From positions 1 to 64,000 of the forward strand of contig BDSL01000019.1 in the NCBI GenBank assembly GCA_003116995.1: a DNA stretch of 64,000 bases, written 5' to 3'. Positions 44,301 through 54,949 of this stretch are shown here, piece by piece (position 1 is the first letter of the stretch; each line of letters starts with the position of its first letter). The stretch comes from Yamagishiella unicocca (lineage: Eukaryota; Chlorophyta; Chlorophyceae; Chlamydomonadales; Volvocaceae). Below the pieces are notes generated by a model that was given only the letters and a program-made list of their open reading frames with translations, was not told the DNA's origin and did no database searches. The position numbers and the translations under genes are program-made.

Positions 44301-44983
44301 TTAGGGTCAACCCGATTTGGCGGACGCCGCTGCCCGCTGCGCGCGACCCTTCCCCCTTCGCCGCATCACCCGCCATTCGCCGCATCACCCGCCATTCGCC
44401 GCACGCCTGTGTCACACAGCAGTCCACACGGCTCGCGGCGCCTTTGCAGCCGCCGACCCCAGCATGTACGACACACGCAACTCATCGCAATCGCATGAAA
44501 GACCCGCGCCCCCACACCGGCATTCCTAGTTGGACCTCCCAATACAGTCGGCTTCGCCGGATTCCCCAATGCGGTCGGCTTAGCCGGACGCCTACGCTTT
44601 TACCCGGACAGACAGACTTTTCTTCCGTATTCAAAACCCACTTATCGTCCGTCTGTCCATCAGCTAAAGAGGCGCCCCCGAGCAGACCGTTGCGCCGGCA
44701 GGCCGGCCTGTGGCATCTTGTTATAAGCTCAAATCACCTCGTGTCCTCCTCCTCATCAACGGTCGGGCCCTGCAGCGCTGCAAACGACGTGCTGCTCCAT
44801 GCCTCGGCTCCGCGGCCTGACGAGCCCCAAGGCCTCGTACGAAGCCTTACGGATCTCAATCTCATTGGCCCCAGTCTCCTCAGCCTCAGGTCTCAGCTGT
44901 CGATCCACACGTTCCGCAGCCACTCGGCCTCACCCACCCCACCCCCATGGCGCGCCGAAGTGCGACGCCACAGGCGTGTTTCC
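41336..44983. other. Stretch of 3.6 kb with no confident gene
   Basis: It should include the promoter of VTC copy C and the 3' region of the low-complexity protein gene at 44,984. A minus-strand frame at about 43,082-42,726 reads protein-like (LHYFYNRHGFMATLCCLGAA, VVNVSFVGMHGFPCFEEQ) but opens with GTG and has no known domain; it may be an orphan exon. A 31-bp doublet 'gggctgcatggcggcgttcg' plus 'gtgcatgcaa' lies at about 42,248-42,310. The 19-base unit 'cgccgcatcacccgccatt' is repeated at 44,357-44,402. A TTACA (TGTAA on the minus strand) is at about 43,826. Confidence 0.4.
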
Positions 44984-47900
44984 TCAACCCAGGTATGACA
45001 AGCCACCCTCCAGCCCGGCCACCATCGCCTGGGGCGAGTCCCACGGCTGCTGCTGGTGGGAGGTGCGCTGCGGCGCAGCCTCAATGGACATCCCTCGAGC
45101 CATGTCCGGCGTGTGCAGCCGAGCCTCCGGCGTGCACACACCGTTCGTCGTGGTGCCGCCGAAGCTGTGGCGCGCACGCATCGGCGGCGTGTCCATGTCG
45201 CCGTCTTCGACGGCGAACGCGGTGGAGAGGGAGCGCGGCTGGGAGGCGGGGTCCTCCGAGGCGGCTGCGGCCGGCGGGTCGTCAACGCCGTCAAAGGTAG
45301 CAGTCCAGGAGGGCGGCTGCGCCGGCGGCGGCAACGCAGCAGCGGCAGCAGCGCCGGCGGCGGCAGCGGGCGTGCCTGTGGCAGTAGCAGCATTGACGCA
45401 GAGGACCGTTGCGCTACTGCTGCACAGCACGGGCGGCAGGGGCTGGGGTTGCGAGGAGGCCGGTGCGGAGGGGGCGCTGGGCAGCACCCCGAGCTGCACG
45501 GTGGTTTGGCACAGCGGGACCTGCGGTGGCGGCGGCGGCGGCAGTAACGGCGGCATGGCACCGCCGTTGCTACTGACGGAGATCCGGGCGCTGCACGCGT
45601 GACCCAGCATCGGGTGCAAGATGGACGCCGTCGCGTGGGTAGATGTATGGCAGCCCGCCGCCGCGTCGAGCGACCCTAGGCTCATCGCGAGCTGCTGCGC
45701 CCCGCCGGCGGAGGGCGGTCGGATGATGCCCAGAGCGTGGATGCTACTACTGCCTGTGATGCCCACGATACCCGCTAGGCTGCCCAGGCACCCGATGCCG
45801 CTGGCGGAGATGCTCACGTCGCCTCCGCCGTCGCCACTGCCCGTGCAGCGCAGCGACCCACGGCTGTCCACCGTTGGCACGCCGCCCGAGCCGAATAGCT
45901 GCGACGGCGGCGTCGGTGTGTCCGGCTGCAGCATGAGTGACGATGGCATGGCCTGCATCACCTCGGCCGATAGTCGGCACATGGAGGGGTCGCTCATGGA
46001 GACGGCGAAGGGCGTGAGGGTCTTGGTATGCAGGCAGGGGGCGCTGCTTGCGGGTGCCGCCAGCGCCAGTACCGCATGGCCGCCGAAACGGCTGGGCGAA
46101 CCAAGCACCGGCGAAGCCATCCCCGACGCCCCAGACGCCGACACCACAGCGCAGAGGGTGAGCTCGTCAACAACCAACGGACCGACCGACCCCAACCCCT
46201 GGGACTGGGAGGCGTGATGCGCATCCTGGGAGGTTAAGCCGAGCGACCCGGGCACAGCCGGCAGGCCCGGCCCTACAGCGGCTTCCAGAGGGCAGGATAC
46301 CACTACATCCGTCACCGACCCTCCGCAGGAATGGCTCGAGGGGCCGGATGCAGCCAGATGCTGCTGGTTGAGCTGGTGGGGAATGTCGTGCTCCTGCTGC
46401 ATCCGCTCCTCCAGCTCACGCTGCTCCTGCTGCTGCTGGTGCTGCTCGCTTCTGAGGTAAGCCGACATGATGTGACTCGCCAGGGAGGGGCTCAGCGCCG
46501 CCCGGAAGGGCGACTGCTCCACCTCCTCCGCGCCCTCCATCTCACAGCTGCCGTGGTGCTCCAGGGGGGCCTTCGGGCCCGCACCGGCGACCGGCGTCGT
46601 GAGCTCCTCCGGGTGCCCCAGCTGCAGCGCCACGCAATTGGAACCCGCCGCCACCTCCGCCTCCGGCGCCACCGCCGTGTTCACAGACATGCCGGCCAGG
46701 ATCTCCAACCCCCGATCGACCTCACATTCCATAGCTTGTGCTCCGTCCGAGTTGCCGCGCGATGGCGGCGGCGGCGGCCCGGCGTCGCCTTGCGGCGCAG
46801 CGTCGCTGCCGCCGACGTCAAAGGTGAGGCCGTCTTCTCGCCGCATCGCATGCGGCACGTCACCATCCAGCGCGCCGCCGTCCCCGTCACCGCCACCATC
46901 GCAATTGATGACGCCGTCGGGCGCGGCGACCGCAGCCAAGGCGGCGGCGGCGGCGGCGCCGCCGTCCCAATGTCGCGATGACCCGTCAGCGCTCACCTCA
47001 CTCCCTCTCTGCGAGTCGCACCGGAGCTGGCCCATGAGGTGAGACTGGCTGCTGCCGACGAAGCTGCTAGATCTCTGAGCCGCAGCTGAGGAGCTGGCGA
47101 AGGAGATGCAGGGCGCCAGCGGCGGCCTATGGGTCAGGCTGCTGCCCATCGGCAGCAGGCCGTACGGCATCTGCCGCTCGCCGGCGGCGTCCCCTACGAC
47201 CTCGGCGCGACTCGACTGGGTCGGCTGCAACATCTGTGACGGAGCCAGCGCAGGAACAGGGGACAGACCGGTGCCAGAGGTGAAGGAGGCCGAGACTGGG
47301 GTGGCGGCGCGAGACGAGAAACCGGGCTGCAGCGGCCGGGCGGGAGAGGCCATGTCGATGAGGTCGTGTTCCATCATGGAGACGGGGGCCGACCGGGCCT
47401 CTTCGGGTCCCGCCGTAGAGGTGCCGATGCCGCTGCACCCTGAGGGCTGCAGCGGCGACGGCGGCGCTTCATCGTCATCGTCAGCCAGATCGCCTTCATT
47501 ATCCACGCCGTCGTCCTCTGCTTCACCCGTTTCGGAAGCAGGCACCACGACGGCCGGCGCGGCCTGGATGGGCGGCGCCTGCGACCAATCCACCCACTCG
47601 GAGGCCGAGGGCGAATTCGGCAGCCTCGGCAAGGGCTGTCCGCCCGCCGCCGGCTCCGCCGGCCGACCACCGTCGCCCTCCCCATCCGCGGCACCCGCCG
47701 GTGGTGGCGGAGCGCCGGCGTCGTCATCACCTGTGGATACCTGCGACGCCGCCTGCGGGGCCTCGTCGACTTCCTCTCCGCCGTCCGAAGCCGCAGCGCT
47801 CTCCGGCGGCACCCGCCATGTGTCGGCGATCGCCGCGTCCGTGAGGTCCGCATCGCCCGGAGTGCCGGCATCGCCGGTGGGTGTGAAGCCGGCCAGGAGC

Positions 47901-48034
47901 GGGTCCGCGTAGGACGAGGCGCCGGGGGACACGGTGGGCGTGAACATCACCTGCGCACCATGCAGACCCGGGGCGGTGAGCGACGAGGATCTTGCAGCAG
48001 ACGAGTATGACACCCGGTGCGCTGCGGTACTCAT
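44984..48034 (-). CDS. Low-complexity protein of unknown function, 1016 residues
   Basis: A single open frame runs from the ATG at 48034 (MSTAAHRVSYSSAARSSSL), with an in-frame TAG twelve bases upstream, to a TGA at 44984. An uninterrupted 3-kb frame is notable in a region where other genes have many introns. The product is rich in Ala, Ser, Gly and Pro. It has acidic patches (EAEDDGVDNEGDLADDDDE), a Gln/Glu-rich stretch (SEQHQQQQEQRELEERMQQE) that may form a short coiled coil, polyproline and polyalanine runs, and no domain I recognise. It is mostly disordered by appearance. It lies about 430 bp downstream of the TBC-domain gene on the same strand. Additional C-terminal exons are possible: LRPEAEETGANEIEIRKASY lies after an acceptor near 44,885. 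I found no phase-compatible donor. Confidence 0.6.
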   Translation of the reverse strand: MSTAAHRVSYSSAARSSSLTAPGLHGAQVMFTPTVSPGASSYADPLLAGFTPTGDAGTPGDADLTDAAIADTWRVPPESAAASDGGEEVDEAPQAASQVSTGDDDAGAPPPPAGAADGEGDGGRPAEPAAGGQPLPRLPNSPSASEWVDWSQAPPIQAAPAVVVPASETGEAEDDGVDNEGDLADDDDEAPPSPLQPSGCSGIGTSTAGPEEARSAPVSMMEHDLIDMASPARPLQPGFSSRAATPVSASFTSGTGLSPVPALAPSQMLQPTQSSRAEVVGDAAGERQMPYGLLPMGSSLTHRPPLAPCISFASSSAAAQRSSSFVGSSQSHLMGQLRCDSQRGSEVSADGSSRHWDGGAAAAAALAAVAAPDGVINCDGGGDGDGGALDGDVPHAMRREDGLTFDVGGSDAAPQGDAGPPPPPSRGNSDGAQAMECEVDRGLEILAGMSVNTAVAPEAEVAAGSNCVALQLGHPEELTTPVAGAGPKAPLEHHGSCEMEGAEEVEQSPFRAALSPSLASHIMSAYLRSEQHQQQQEQRELEERMQQEHDIPHQLNQQHLAASGPSSHSCGGSVTDVVVSCPLEAAVGPGLPAVPGSLGLTSQDAHHASQSQGLGSVGPLVVDELTLCAVVSASGASGMASPVLGSPSRFGGHAVLALAAPASSAPCLHTKTLTPFAVSMSDPSMCRLSAEVMQAMPSSLMLQPDTPTPPSQLFGSGGVPTVDSRGSLRCTGSGDGGGDVSISASGIGCLGSLAGIVGITGSSSIHALGIIRPPSAGGAQQLAMSLGSLDAAAGCHTSTHATASILHPMLGHACSARISVSSNGGAMPPLLPPPPPPQVPLCQTTVQLGVLPSAPSAPASSQPQPLPPVLCSSSATVLCVNAATATGTPAAAAGAAAAAALPPPAQPPSWTATFDGVDDPPAAAASEDPASQPRSLSTAFAVEDGDMDTPPMRARHSFGGTTTNGVCTPEARLHTPDMARGMSIEAAPQRTSHQQQPWDSPQAMVAGLEGGLSYLG

Positions 48035-48464
48035 GCTATAGGACTACAAATTAAGCTAATCCACATGCCTTCGGGCCCTAGGCACTCGCGTGCGATGGAT
48101 TAACACTAGAATTATGGTTATGCTGGCAACCGCGAGGCAATGCGCAATGGCCGGTGGTTCCTGAAATATGTCCGACGTAGGACTTGCACGTGTTCACGCG
48201 TTTGGTGGTGGCCTAGGAGCGCAATTTGTCGTACCTGGGCTTCGGAGGAGTCCGTCATAAGGCTCTTCGGGTCGAACATGGGGATGCCATCGCTGCCATG
48301 CGAACATCGGGGACGGGGGAGGGAGGGGTTGAGTCGTGGGCGGCATGAGAGGGGCCAGACGCCAGAAGTCAAAGAGCCGCTCGGACTCCGTACCAACGCA
48401 GGACGCCAGCTGGCTGGCCGGCAGGAACGCGCAGCAGATCAAGCGACCCACACACACTGCACCC

Positions 48465-51400
48465 TTACACGTAAAGCGTCGGCCGCTTGAACACCAGCTC
48501 CCGCTCAGCGCCGCCACCCGTGCCCGCCGTGCCACCAGGCGGTGCATCCACCGCAGCCGCATCGCCATTCTCCCCAGCCGCCGCCGACCCGTCCTGCCCG
48601 TCCCGGGCGCCGTCCGACCCATGGGACTCCCCGCCGGCGCCAGCTGCGACCTCTGCTGCCGAGGCGGCTGCCTCTACGCCGTGGCCCCACGCGGTGCCGG
48701 AGGACTGCGAGGTACCCCGCTCCGCTGCGCGCTGCTGCTGCAGCTGGGCCTGAGGTGCGGGGGAGGGCGTGATGGTGGTTTGTAAGGAAAGCCCGTGCAG
48801 CCCGGGAAGCCAATTGGTGCCAACTGGTGGTGGTTCAGGTATCACGCGCCGAAGGGGTGGTCACAAATATGCACGATGGATGTACAGTATACAAACAAAC
48901 GTTGGGCGCGTCGTCTTCTTATTGCGTCATCGTCATCTGTAGTCAGCCTCGTCAGGCATACCCACCAGCCTCATCAGCCATACCCACCAAGCTTATCAGC
49001 CATACCAGCAACCAGCCCCATCAGCCATACCCGCCATCAGCCCCAGCTGCCCGTCTCACCTCCAGCTCCTGCCGCATCCGCTCCGCCTCCTCCTGGGCCT
49101 TGGCCAGGTCCTAATTCGACACGCGGAGGCAAGGGAGGGGACACCTCAGCACCACTGATGAACACCAGGCAAGCGTGGAGGGGCCAGACCGCAGCAGCAC
49201 GCAACGGGAATGAAATCGAAGGTGGAGGTCTCGCCGACTGGCTCAGCAACGAAGGTGCAGTGCACTGGCGGCAACGAATGGAGGACTTACGCCGCATAAG
49301 GGGGAAGCCTGGTCCCAGTGCGATCCACCCGCACTCCACTCCTGACGCCAACGAAACCGCACCCACCCACCCAGCTTAACCACCCGCCTGCCCAACACCA
49401 GCCCCGCCCCGTGCCACCTGCGCCGCAATCTCAGCCAGAGCAGACGAGGAAGGGAAGTGCCTGAGGACGTCCGAGCCGCGGCGGACCAGCTTATGCTCCT
49501 CCTTGTTGGGCGAGTCCGCGTACATGGACTCGCCCAGGATGGCCCGTGGGTCGTAGGCCGCGTTGGCGTTGCCCGTGTCGACTGCGGACAGCATGCGCAG
49601 GATGTCGCCTGCGATGTCGGTCGCCATGTCGGTCGGCTGCTCGGACTGCAGCCACGGCTCGCCGCCGGTCGCCGCCGGCGGCGGCGGCGGCGGTACCAGC
49701 AGCGGCGGCAACGTGAACGGCGTGACGAGGCTGACGCTGCGGTCTAAGAAGCCTCCGCCTGTGGGGTCGTACAGCGACCCGGACGCTGTACGCTCCATCC
49801 CCAGCGGCACGTACCCGGCTGTGGGCGTGTCGCTGCCGGCCCCGCCGCCGCTATGACCGCCACCGGAGACGCTCCATCCCGACAGCACCTTGGGCGATGC
49901 CGCGTGGGGCGACACCGCGCCGCTGATGCCGGAAGGTGACAGCAGCGCGCCGGCAGTGGTCGCCGAAGCCGACCCCGACGCGCAGTCGCCATTACACGAG
50001 GCGCTGCCCGGGCCGCCGCCCATGCCCGCGCCGCCGCCGGCCGCGCCGGTGAAGCTGTTGTCGCAGAGCAGCAGCCCGTAGTTCTCGCAGCTCTCCAGCT
50101 GCTGGCTGCCGCTGCGGCCCAGCACGTGCATGTCCATGGAGCCTCGGGGAGACGGCGCCGGCGCCACAGGGCCCATCTGCACCGCAAGCGAGTCTTCGGA
50201 CACGACTGACAGCCGGGAGCCATGGCTCGCAGGCCCCCGGTCGAACGACGCGCACCGCGGCGGCAGCGGCGGCCTGCCGCTGGCCACCGCGCCTGCCGCC
50301 GCGGCAGTCGCGAAGGCGCTGGTTCCGGAGCCGCCACCCCCGCCCCGGCTACTGGTTCCGGAGCCAGGGACCGGAATGGGCTGGCTTCCGGAGCTGGGCT
50401 CCCGGCTGGGTCCCGGTGGTGGTGGCGGTGGTGGAGCACCGCCCTGGGAGGAAGACGACCCCGCGCCTGCTGCAGCGATGCTGGAGCCCTGCCAGGGGAC
50501 TTCGTAGGAGGCCTCGCTGTGCATGAGGACGTGGCGGGTGCTCCCGGGCGCCGCCCGCATCATGCTGCGCCAGTGCTGGCGAGCCGCCGCGGCGGCGTTG
50601 AACTCACCCCACTCCTCGTGCGTGCAGCCCCCGCCCCCGCCGCCGGGCTGCCCGTCCGCACCCGAATCGCCGTCCAGCACAAAGGCCCCGTCCTCGTCGT
50701 CCCCCTCCATGACGGCGTCATCGTGGGAGCTGGAGTTGCACAGCCCGCTGCGGTTCGCGCGTGAGAGGGGCGCGTGCTGGGCGGGGTGGCCGTTGCGGTC
50801 GACGGTCACGGACGCGTGCAGACACGGCAGGTGAGCGCGCCTGGAGGAGGGGTTGGGAGGGGGAGAGGGCTGAGCCGATGGATGATGACCCCGAGGGTGA
50901 CGCAGGTGCAAGCCGGCGACGAAGGCACCCCCAGCACCACCGAACCGAACCGCTAGCCGATTCGGTTGCTTGCTGTTTCGGTAGAGGGTGGGTCAGCAGG
51001 CCGCCCTTCGGACGCCGCAGCTGCGGCCCATCTTTATCCCATGCCGCTTTCAGCAAACCCGCGACGTTTCTCCCCTCCTCACCACCACGTGGGTGCACCA
51101 GAGGGTGGGTGGCCCCTAAAACACCGCCCTGGCCAATGCTAACGCACCCCACCCCCGACCCACCGGAACGCCTGGATGGCTGGGCTGGCTGGCACGTTGG
51201 GGTGGATGCACGGAATGCCCCACACCGCCGGGGAGCCCGTCGTGGAGGCGCCCTGCAGCAGCAGTAGCCCGCTAGCCCCCTCTCCGCCGGCTGCGCCGCC
51301 GTTGCTGCCGCTGTTGAGGCTGCTGCTGCACTTGTTGGATGCGCTGGTGGGCGCAGGGGGCGAGCACGCTGGTGCAGCGCCGCCGTGGGAGCCGGTGCCG

Positions 51401-54141
51401 TGGATACCGCCGTTGATGGGCGTGCCGCAGGCGGGGCTGGCAGCGAAGCTGTTGGGCGGCTGTGGCGGGGGCTGTATTCGCGGGATGGTGACTGCGACGC
51501 GGGCATCGCCAACCTCGCCGTCATCAGCGCCGTCATCGTCATCGCAGACCTGCGCGCCAACCGGGTGTGTGCGTGGCTTAATCGCATCACGCGAGCCGCA
51601 TAACCCCACGGAACGCTTTCAATTGATGTTGGTCATGCTCCTTATATTGCCGCTGCAGGCCCACTCGGCACATAATTCAGCGGCCCAGCCCCAAGACTCG
51701 GACCCAATTCGAATAAATGCCCAATCGTGAGGACAATTGGCTTGATTCATTGATGTGGGTCGAACTGGGTTGATGTGGGTCAGCAGCGGCAGTCCAAGAA
51801 CCCCTCCCACACGCTGCTCGCCACGCACCTGGACGCTGAGCTGCTCGTTCATGTTCATGACGCGGTCCATGGCCTGCGCGACCGTCTCCGCGCCCTCCGT
51901 GGAGCGGAGGATGGTCAGCTGCCGCGTCGTCCACGGTTTCGTGAAGGCCGCAGTCAGCAGGTCGTGCAGCTCCTCCTCGTCCCAACCTGCGGACGCGACC
52001 AGGCGAGAGGCGGGCCGCTGAGGTAACGCAGAGGCTCCCAGCAGGAGGGAGGGGGCGGAACGCAAGAAAGGGCTCTGGCGGCTTCTGGTCACCCTCCAGT
52101 CGCCCCGCTTACCTTACAGCAGTGGCCCACAGCTCGCCCGCCCGCCCAACAACCCTGCCCGCTGGTTCTCCTCTGTGTCGCAAACTCGCACAGCGTCACT
52201 TGATTACTTTATTCTCCCGCCCCCGCCCGGCACCTTACCCGGCACCTCGATTTTAAGGTGCCCCAGCACGTCCTCCAGGTCCGACATGGCGTGCAGCCGC
52301 CGCTCCACCCCCTTCATGAGCGCAGCAGCCACCTGGGAAAGGGCAGCAGCAGCGACAAGGCGAGTACGGCAGCAACGAAATGCGACATGGACGAGAGAAG
52401 CGTGCCACATGCTTGCGTGGCGTGCAGTGCGCTAGCCGCCGATCCGTAATAGGCATTGCTCCAGTGTTGTGGGTCCGGCGACAACAGCCAGGTGCGCTGT
52501 TGCGTACGAACCCGTCTGTGGAGCCCGCCGGCTGTAGTATCGTCGGATGGCAGTTGGTGGGCTGTCATAGCAAGGATGTGCCGCGTCCCCCTTCACAACG
52601 CACGATTTCGCTGATCGCCTCATTCACGGGAATGACTTCACGACCCACCTTCAGCAGCGCGCACTCGCACTGGTCTGCCAGCAGCACGTCCATGATCCTG
52701 ACGGTGCGCATGCGAGGGGGCAGGGAGCAGCAAGCATCTATTTTTGTGCTCTTGGATAGACGAGACAGGCTGTGGCCGGACGTGTGAAATACACTCATAT
52801 TTTGGCCTCAGCTATCCCGTTGGCTACCAAACCAGGCTCCCAAAGCCATGTCACAGCTTTAGGTTCCCCCAGGCCGCAGGGGGGCAGTCCGCCTGAAAAT
52901 GCACTCGGGGCCGCACCTGGCGGAAAATGGTATCGGAAAGTCTGCTGAGAAAGCCGTCATGAGCCACGATGCGCCGTAGAGCATGGGGACAACACCCAGA
53001 GCCTCCAGGTGCTGATTGAGCGCGGGGCTGATCAGTCGGCTGAGCTGCCAGAGCTGGACCTGCGGCGGGATGGGACGTAGGTGGTGTGCGTGTCGGCAAA
53101 GGGTCTGTAGGTGGGGGGCCCAATTTATGGGGGAAATGTTGTTCCCCCCAACATGGCGGCATTCGCTCACATCTTCAACAGCCGTGCGGGAGCAAAAAAT
53201 GCGGGGCTAGCTGGAAAATAGCTGCGGGGGTGCCGAGCACATTCCTGGTTGGCAGTCGGCCGCCTGCAGGAAATCGACCCGCCACTGTCCTACCACCCAT
53301 TCCCCTTGCTGGAGAGACGTCCTACCTGCAGCAGAGCCATGCTGCGATGGTAAAAGCTGCGCAGCTTGCGGTCTTCCATTAGCACCACAAGCGCAGCGAA
53401 TGCGTGTGCCTCCGTGGGCATATACATCAGCAGCAGACCAGTCAGAAAGTTCATTCCCTGGCAATAGGCCACCTCCGGGTCATACGCAGCGTAAGCGCGC
53501 AACACATTCCGCAGCTGCGCCTGTCCTTCTTCCGCGTGGAAGCGACGTGTGTTTGGGAACGTCCGCTGCACATCCTTGTCAATATCAACAGAAGCTTCGC
53601 GGGTAATGTCCTGCAGCGTGTTCAGCAATTTCATTCCGTCAGCGGACTGGTCCAAGGTCCATCTTCCTATAACCCCGTTTCTTTCCAGCCAGCTATCAAT
53701 GGTAACACAAGCAGCACCAGAGCCTAAGGGATAAAGTCGTGACAGCCGGTTGAGCACCTGAGCGAGGTACGTTTGGTACTCGCTGACGAGAGAATGCCGC
53801 CGTGCAAGCGAGGACAGCCACAGCTCTGCAAATTGAGCAATGAATTAGTGACGGGGCCCGGAAAGGACAGCAAAGCTCAGACAAACAGACCAGCCGATAG
53901 ACGGTGGGTAGCACAGTCACATGCCCGCCAACCAACGCAACAGGCTAAGGCTGAGCTCACCGATGCGTAGCTGCCTTGGGGCGTGCCATACGGTGCGCCC
54001 CACTTGAAGGAAAACCTCCTGTTCGTCCTCTAGCAGAACTTTCGGCTGGCGAATGCCGAGCAGACCGAGGAAACGCTCCTTGACCGAGTCTTTTAGGTCC
54101 TTTAAGCGAGCTGGTACGCTGCTGCTTTCATTTGATGCCAT
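48465..54141 (-). CDS. TBC-domain Rab GTPase-activating protein with coiled-coil tail, 1087 residues
   Basis: Ten exons, all phases consistent: 54141-53961, 53825-53326, 53059-52917, 52697-52649, 52332-52239, 51986-51829, 51549-51164, 50840-49418, 49110-49060 and 48743-48465. TBC proteins speed GTP hydrolysis by Rab GTPases in membrane traffic. Both catalytic fingers are present in exon 2: the arginine finger in IDKDVQRTFPNTRRF and the glutamine finger in YCQGMNFLTGLLL. Later TBC helices follow (VVPMLYGASWLMTAFSADFP, RIMDVLLADQCECALLK, LEDVLGHLKIEVP). C-terminal to the domain are an acidic stretch (CDDDDGADDGE), a long Gly/Ser/Pro-rich region in the 1.4-kb exon, and a coiled coil spanning three exons (ALAEIAAQ/DLAKAQEEAERMRQELE/LQQQRAAER). 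The protein ends KRPTLYV. The stop codon overlaps a TGTAA. The gene is divergently arranged with the NF-YA-like gene. Confidence 0.92.
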
Positions 54142-54949
54142 TGCTGCTCTATTCTGTTACCGGGGCGCCAAGAGGGCGCTGCCCGGCAGGGAAGACAGGG
54201 AGAGGCCAGCAGCGGGAGCCTAAGTCGGAGATGCATATAAATAGGACGAGTTTACCCTATTTGTCAATTTTCATGTAAAACACTGCTAGCGTGCCAAACT
54301 TCGGGAGTGTGACGACGCTCGCAACTACGAAGATATAGCAGCAATGCGCATCGGCATGAAGCACTATGACCAGTTGTGTGTCCTTGTATCGTAACGCCAA
54401 TCTCTGTGTGTAACAGAGCTCGCGAGCATCACTCCAGGAAGGCCACTCAACGCCGTACACTACATGACAACATTGCTGAGAAGACTCGTTTGGGTGCTGC
54501 GGTTGTCATTTGAGGCGTTGTATTGAGTTCTATGTGGCTAGGTTGAGTTTCTTGTCAGAACCCTTCATGCGGTCGCCTCTTGCGGTCCATGCAGGGCATA
54601 CAGCTGGGTGCAGATGGGTGGATTACCAACGTACTGCTTTCTAGGGCCGTCGCCTGCACCGCTCTGATCTTTCCGGCTGTGTTCCGACAACAAGGGTTCA
54701 CTGCAAGCGCGTCCGCGTAGCTCGGCGCCGGAACCCCCTGGCTGGCTGTGGAGTGCTCCAAATGCATCAGCTGTAATCAGGCCATTTTATCTGCGGTAAG
54801 CTAGAGGGCATGACAGGTCACTCACGCGTCTCGCACCACGATGCTTTTGTTCCGACATCCAGCTGAGTCAGGGTCGGAATACGCGTTTCTCATCAGCGTA
54901 CCTAAAAACCTTAACGATGTGCCTGTTGTATTTCTGTGTAGGCAGCTGA
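54142..54949. promoter_or_regulatory. Divergent intergenic region between the TBC and NF-YA-like genes
   Basis: About 800 bases separate the two divergent starts. No ORF or known element was recognised. An acceptor-like 'tttctgtgtag' just before 54,943 suggests the NF-YA-like transcript may have an upstream, untranslated or short coding exon here. Confidence 0.4.

Noticed and set aside
46331..47912. Long plus-strand ORFs opposite the low-complexity gene
   Set aside because: They mirror the GC-rich codons of the 1016-residue minus-strand frame, and they lack ATG context and domains.
49744..50439. Arg/Ala-rich 231-residue minus-strand ORF
   Set aside because: It is a frame shadow of the 1.4-kb exon of the TBC gene, whose frame is fixed by in-phase splicing at both ends.
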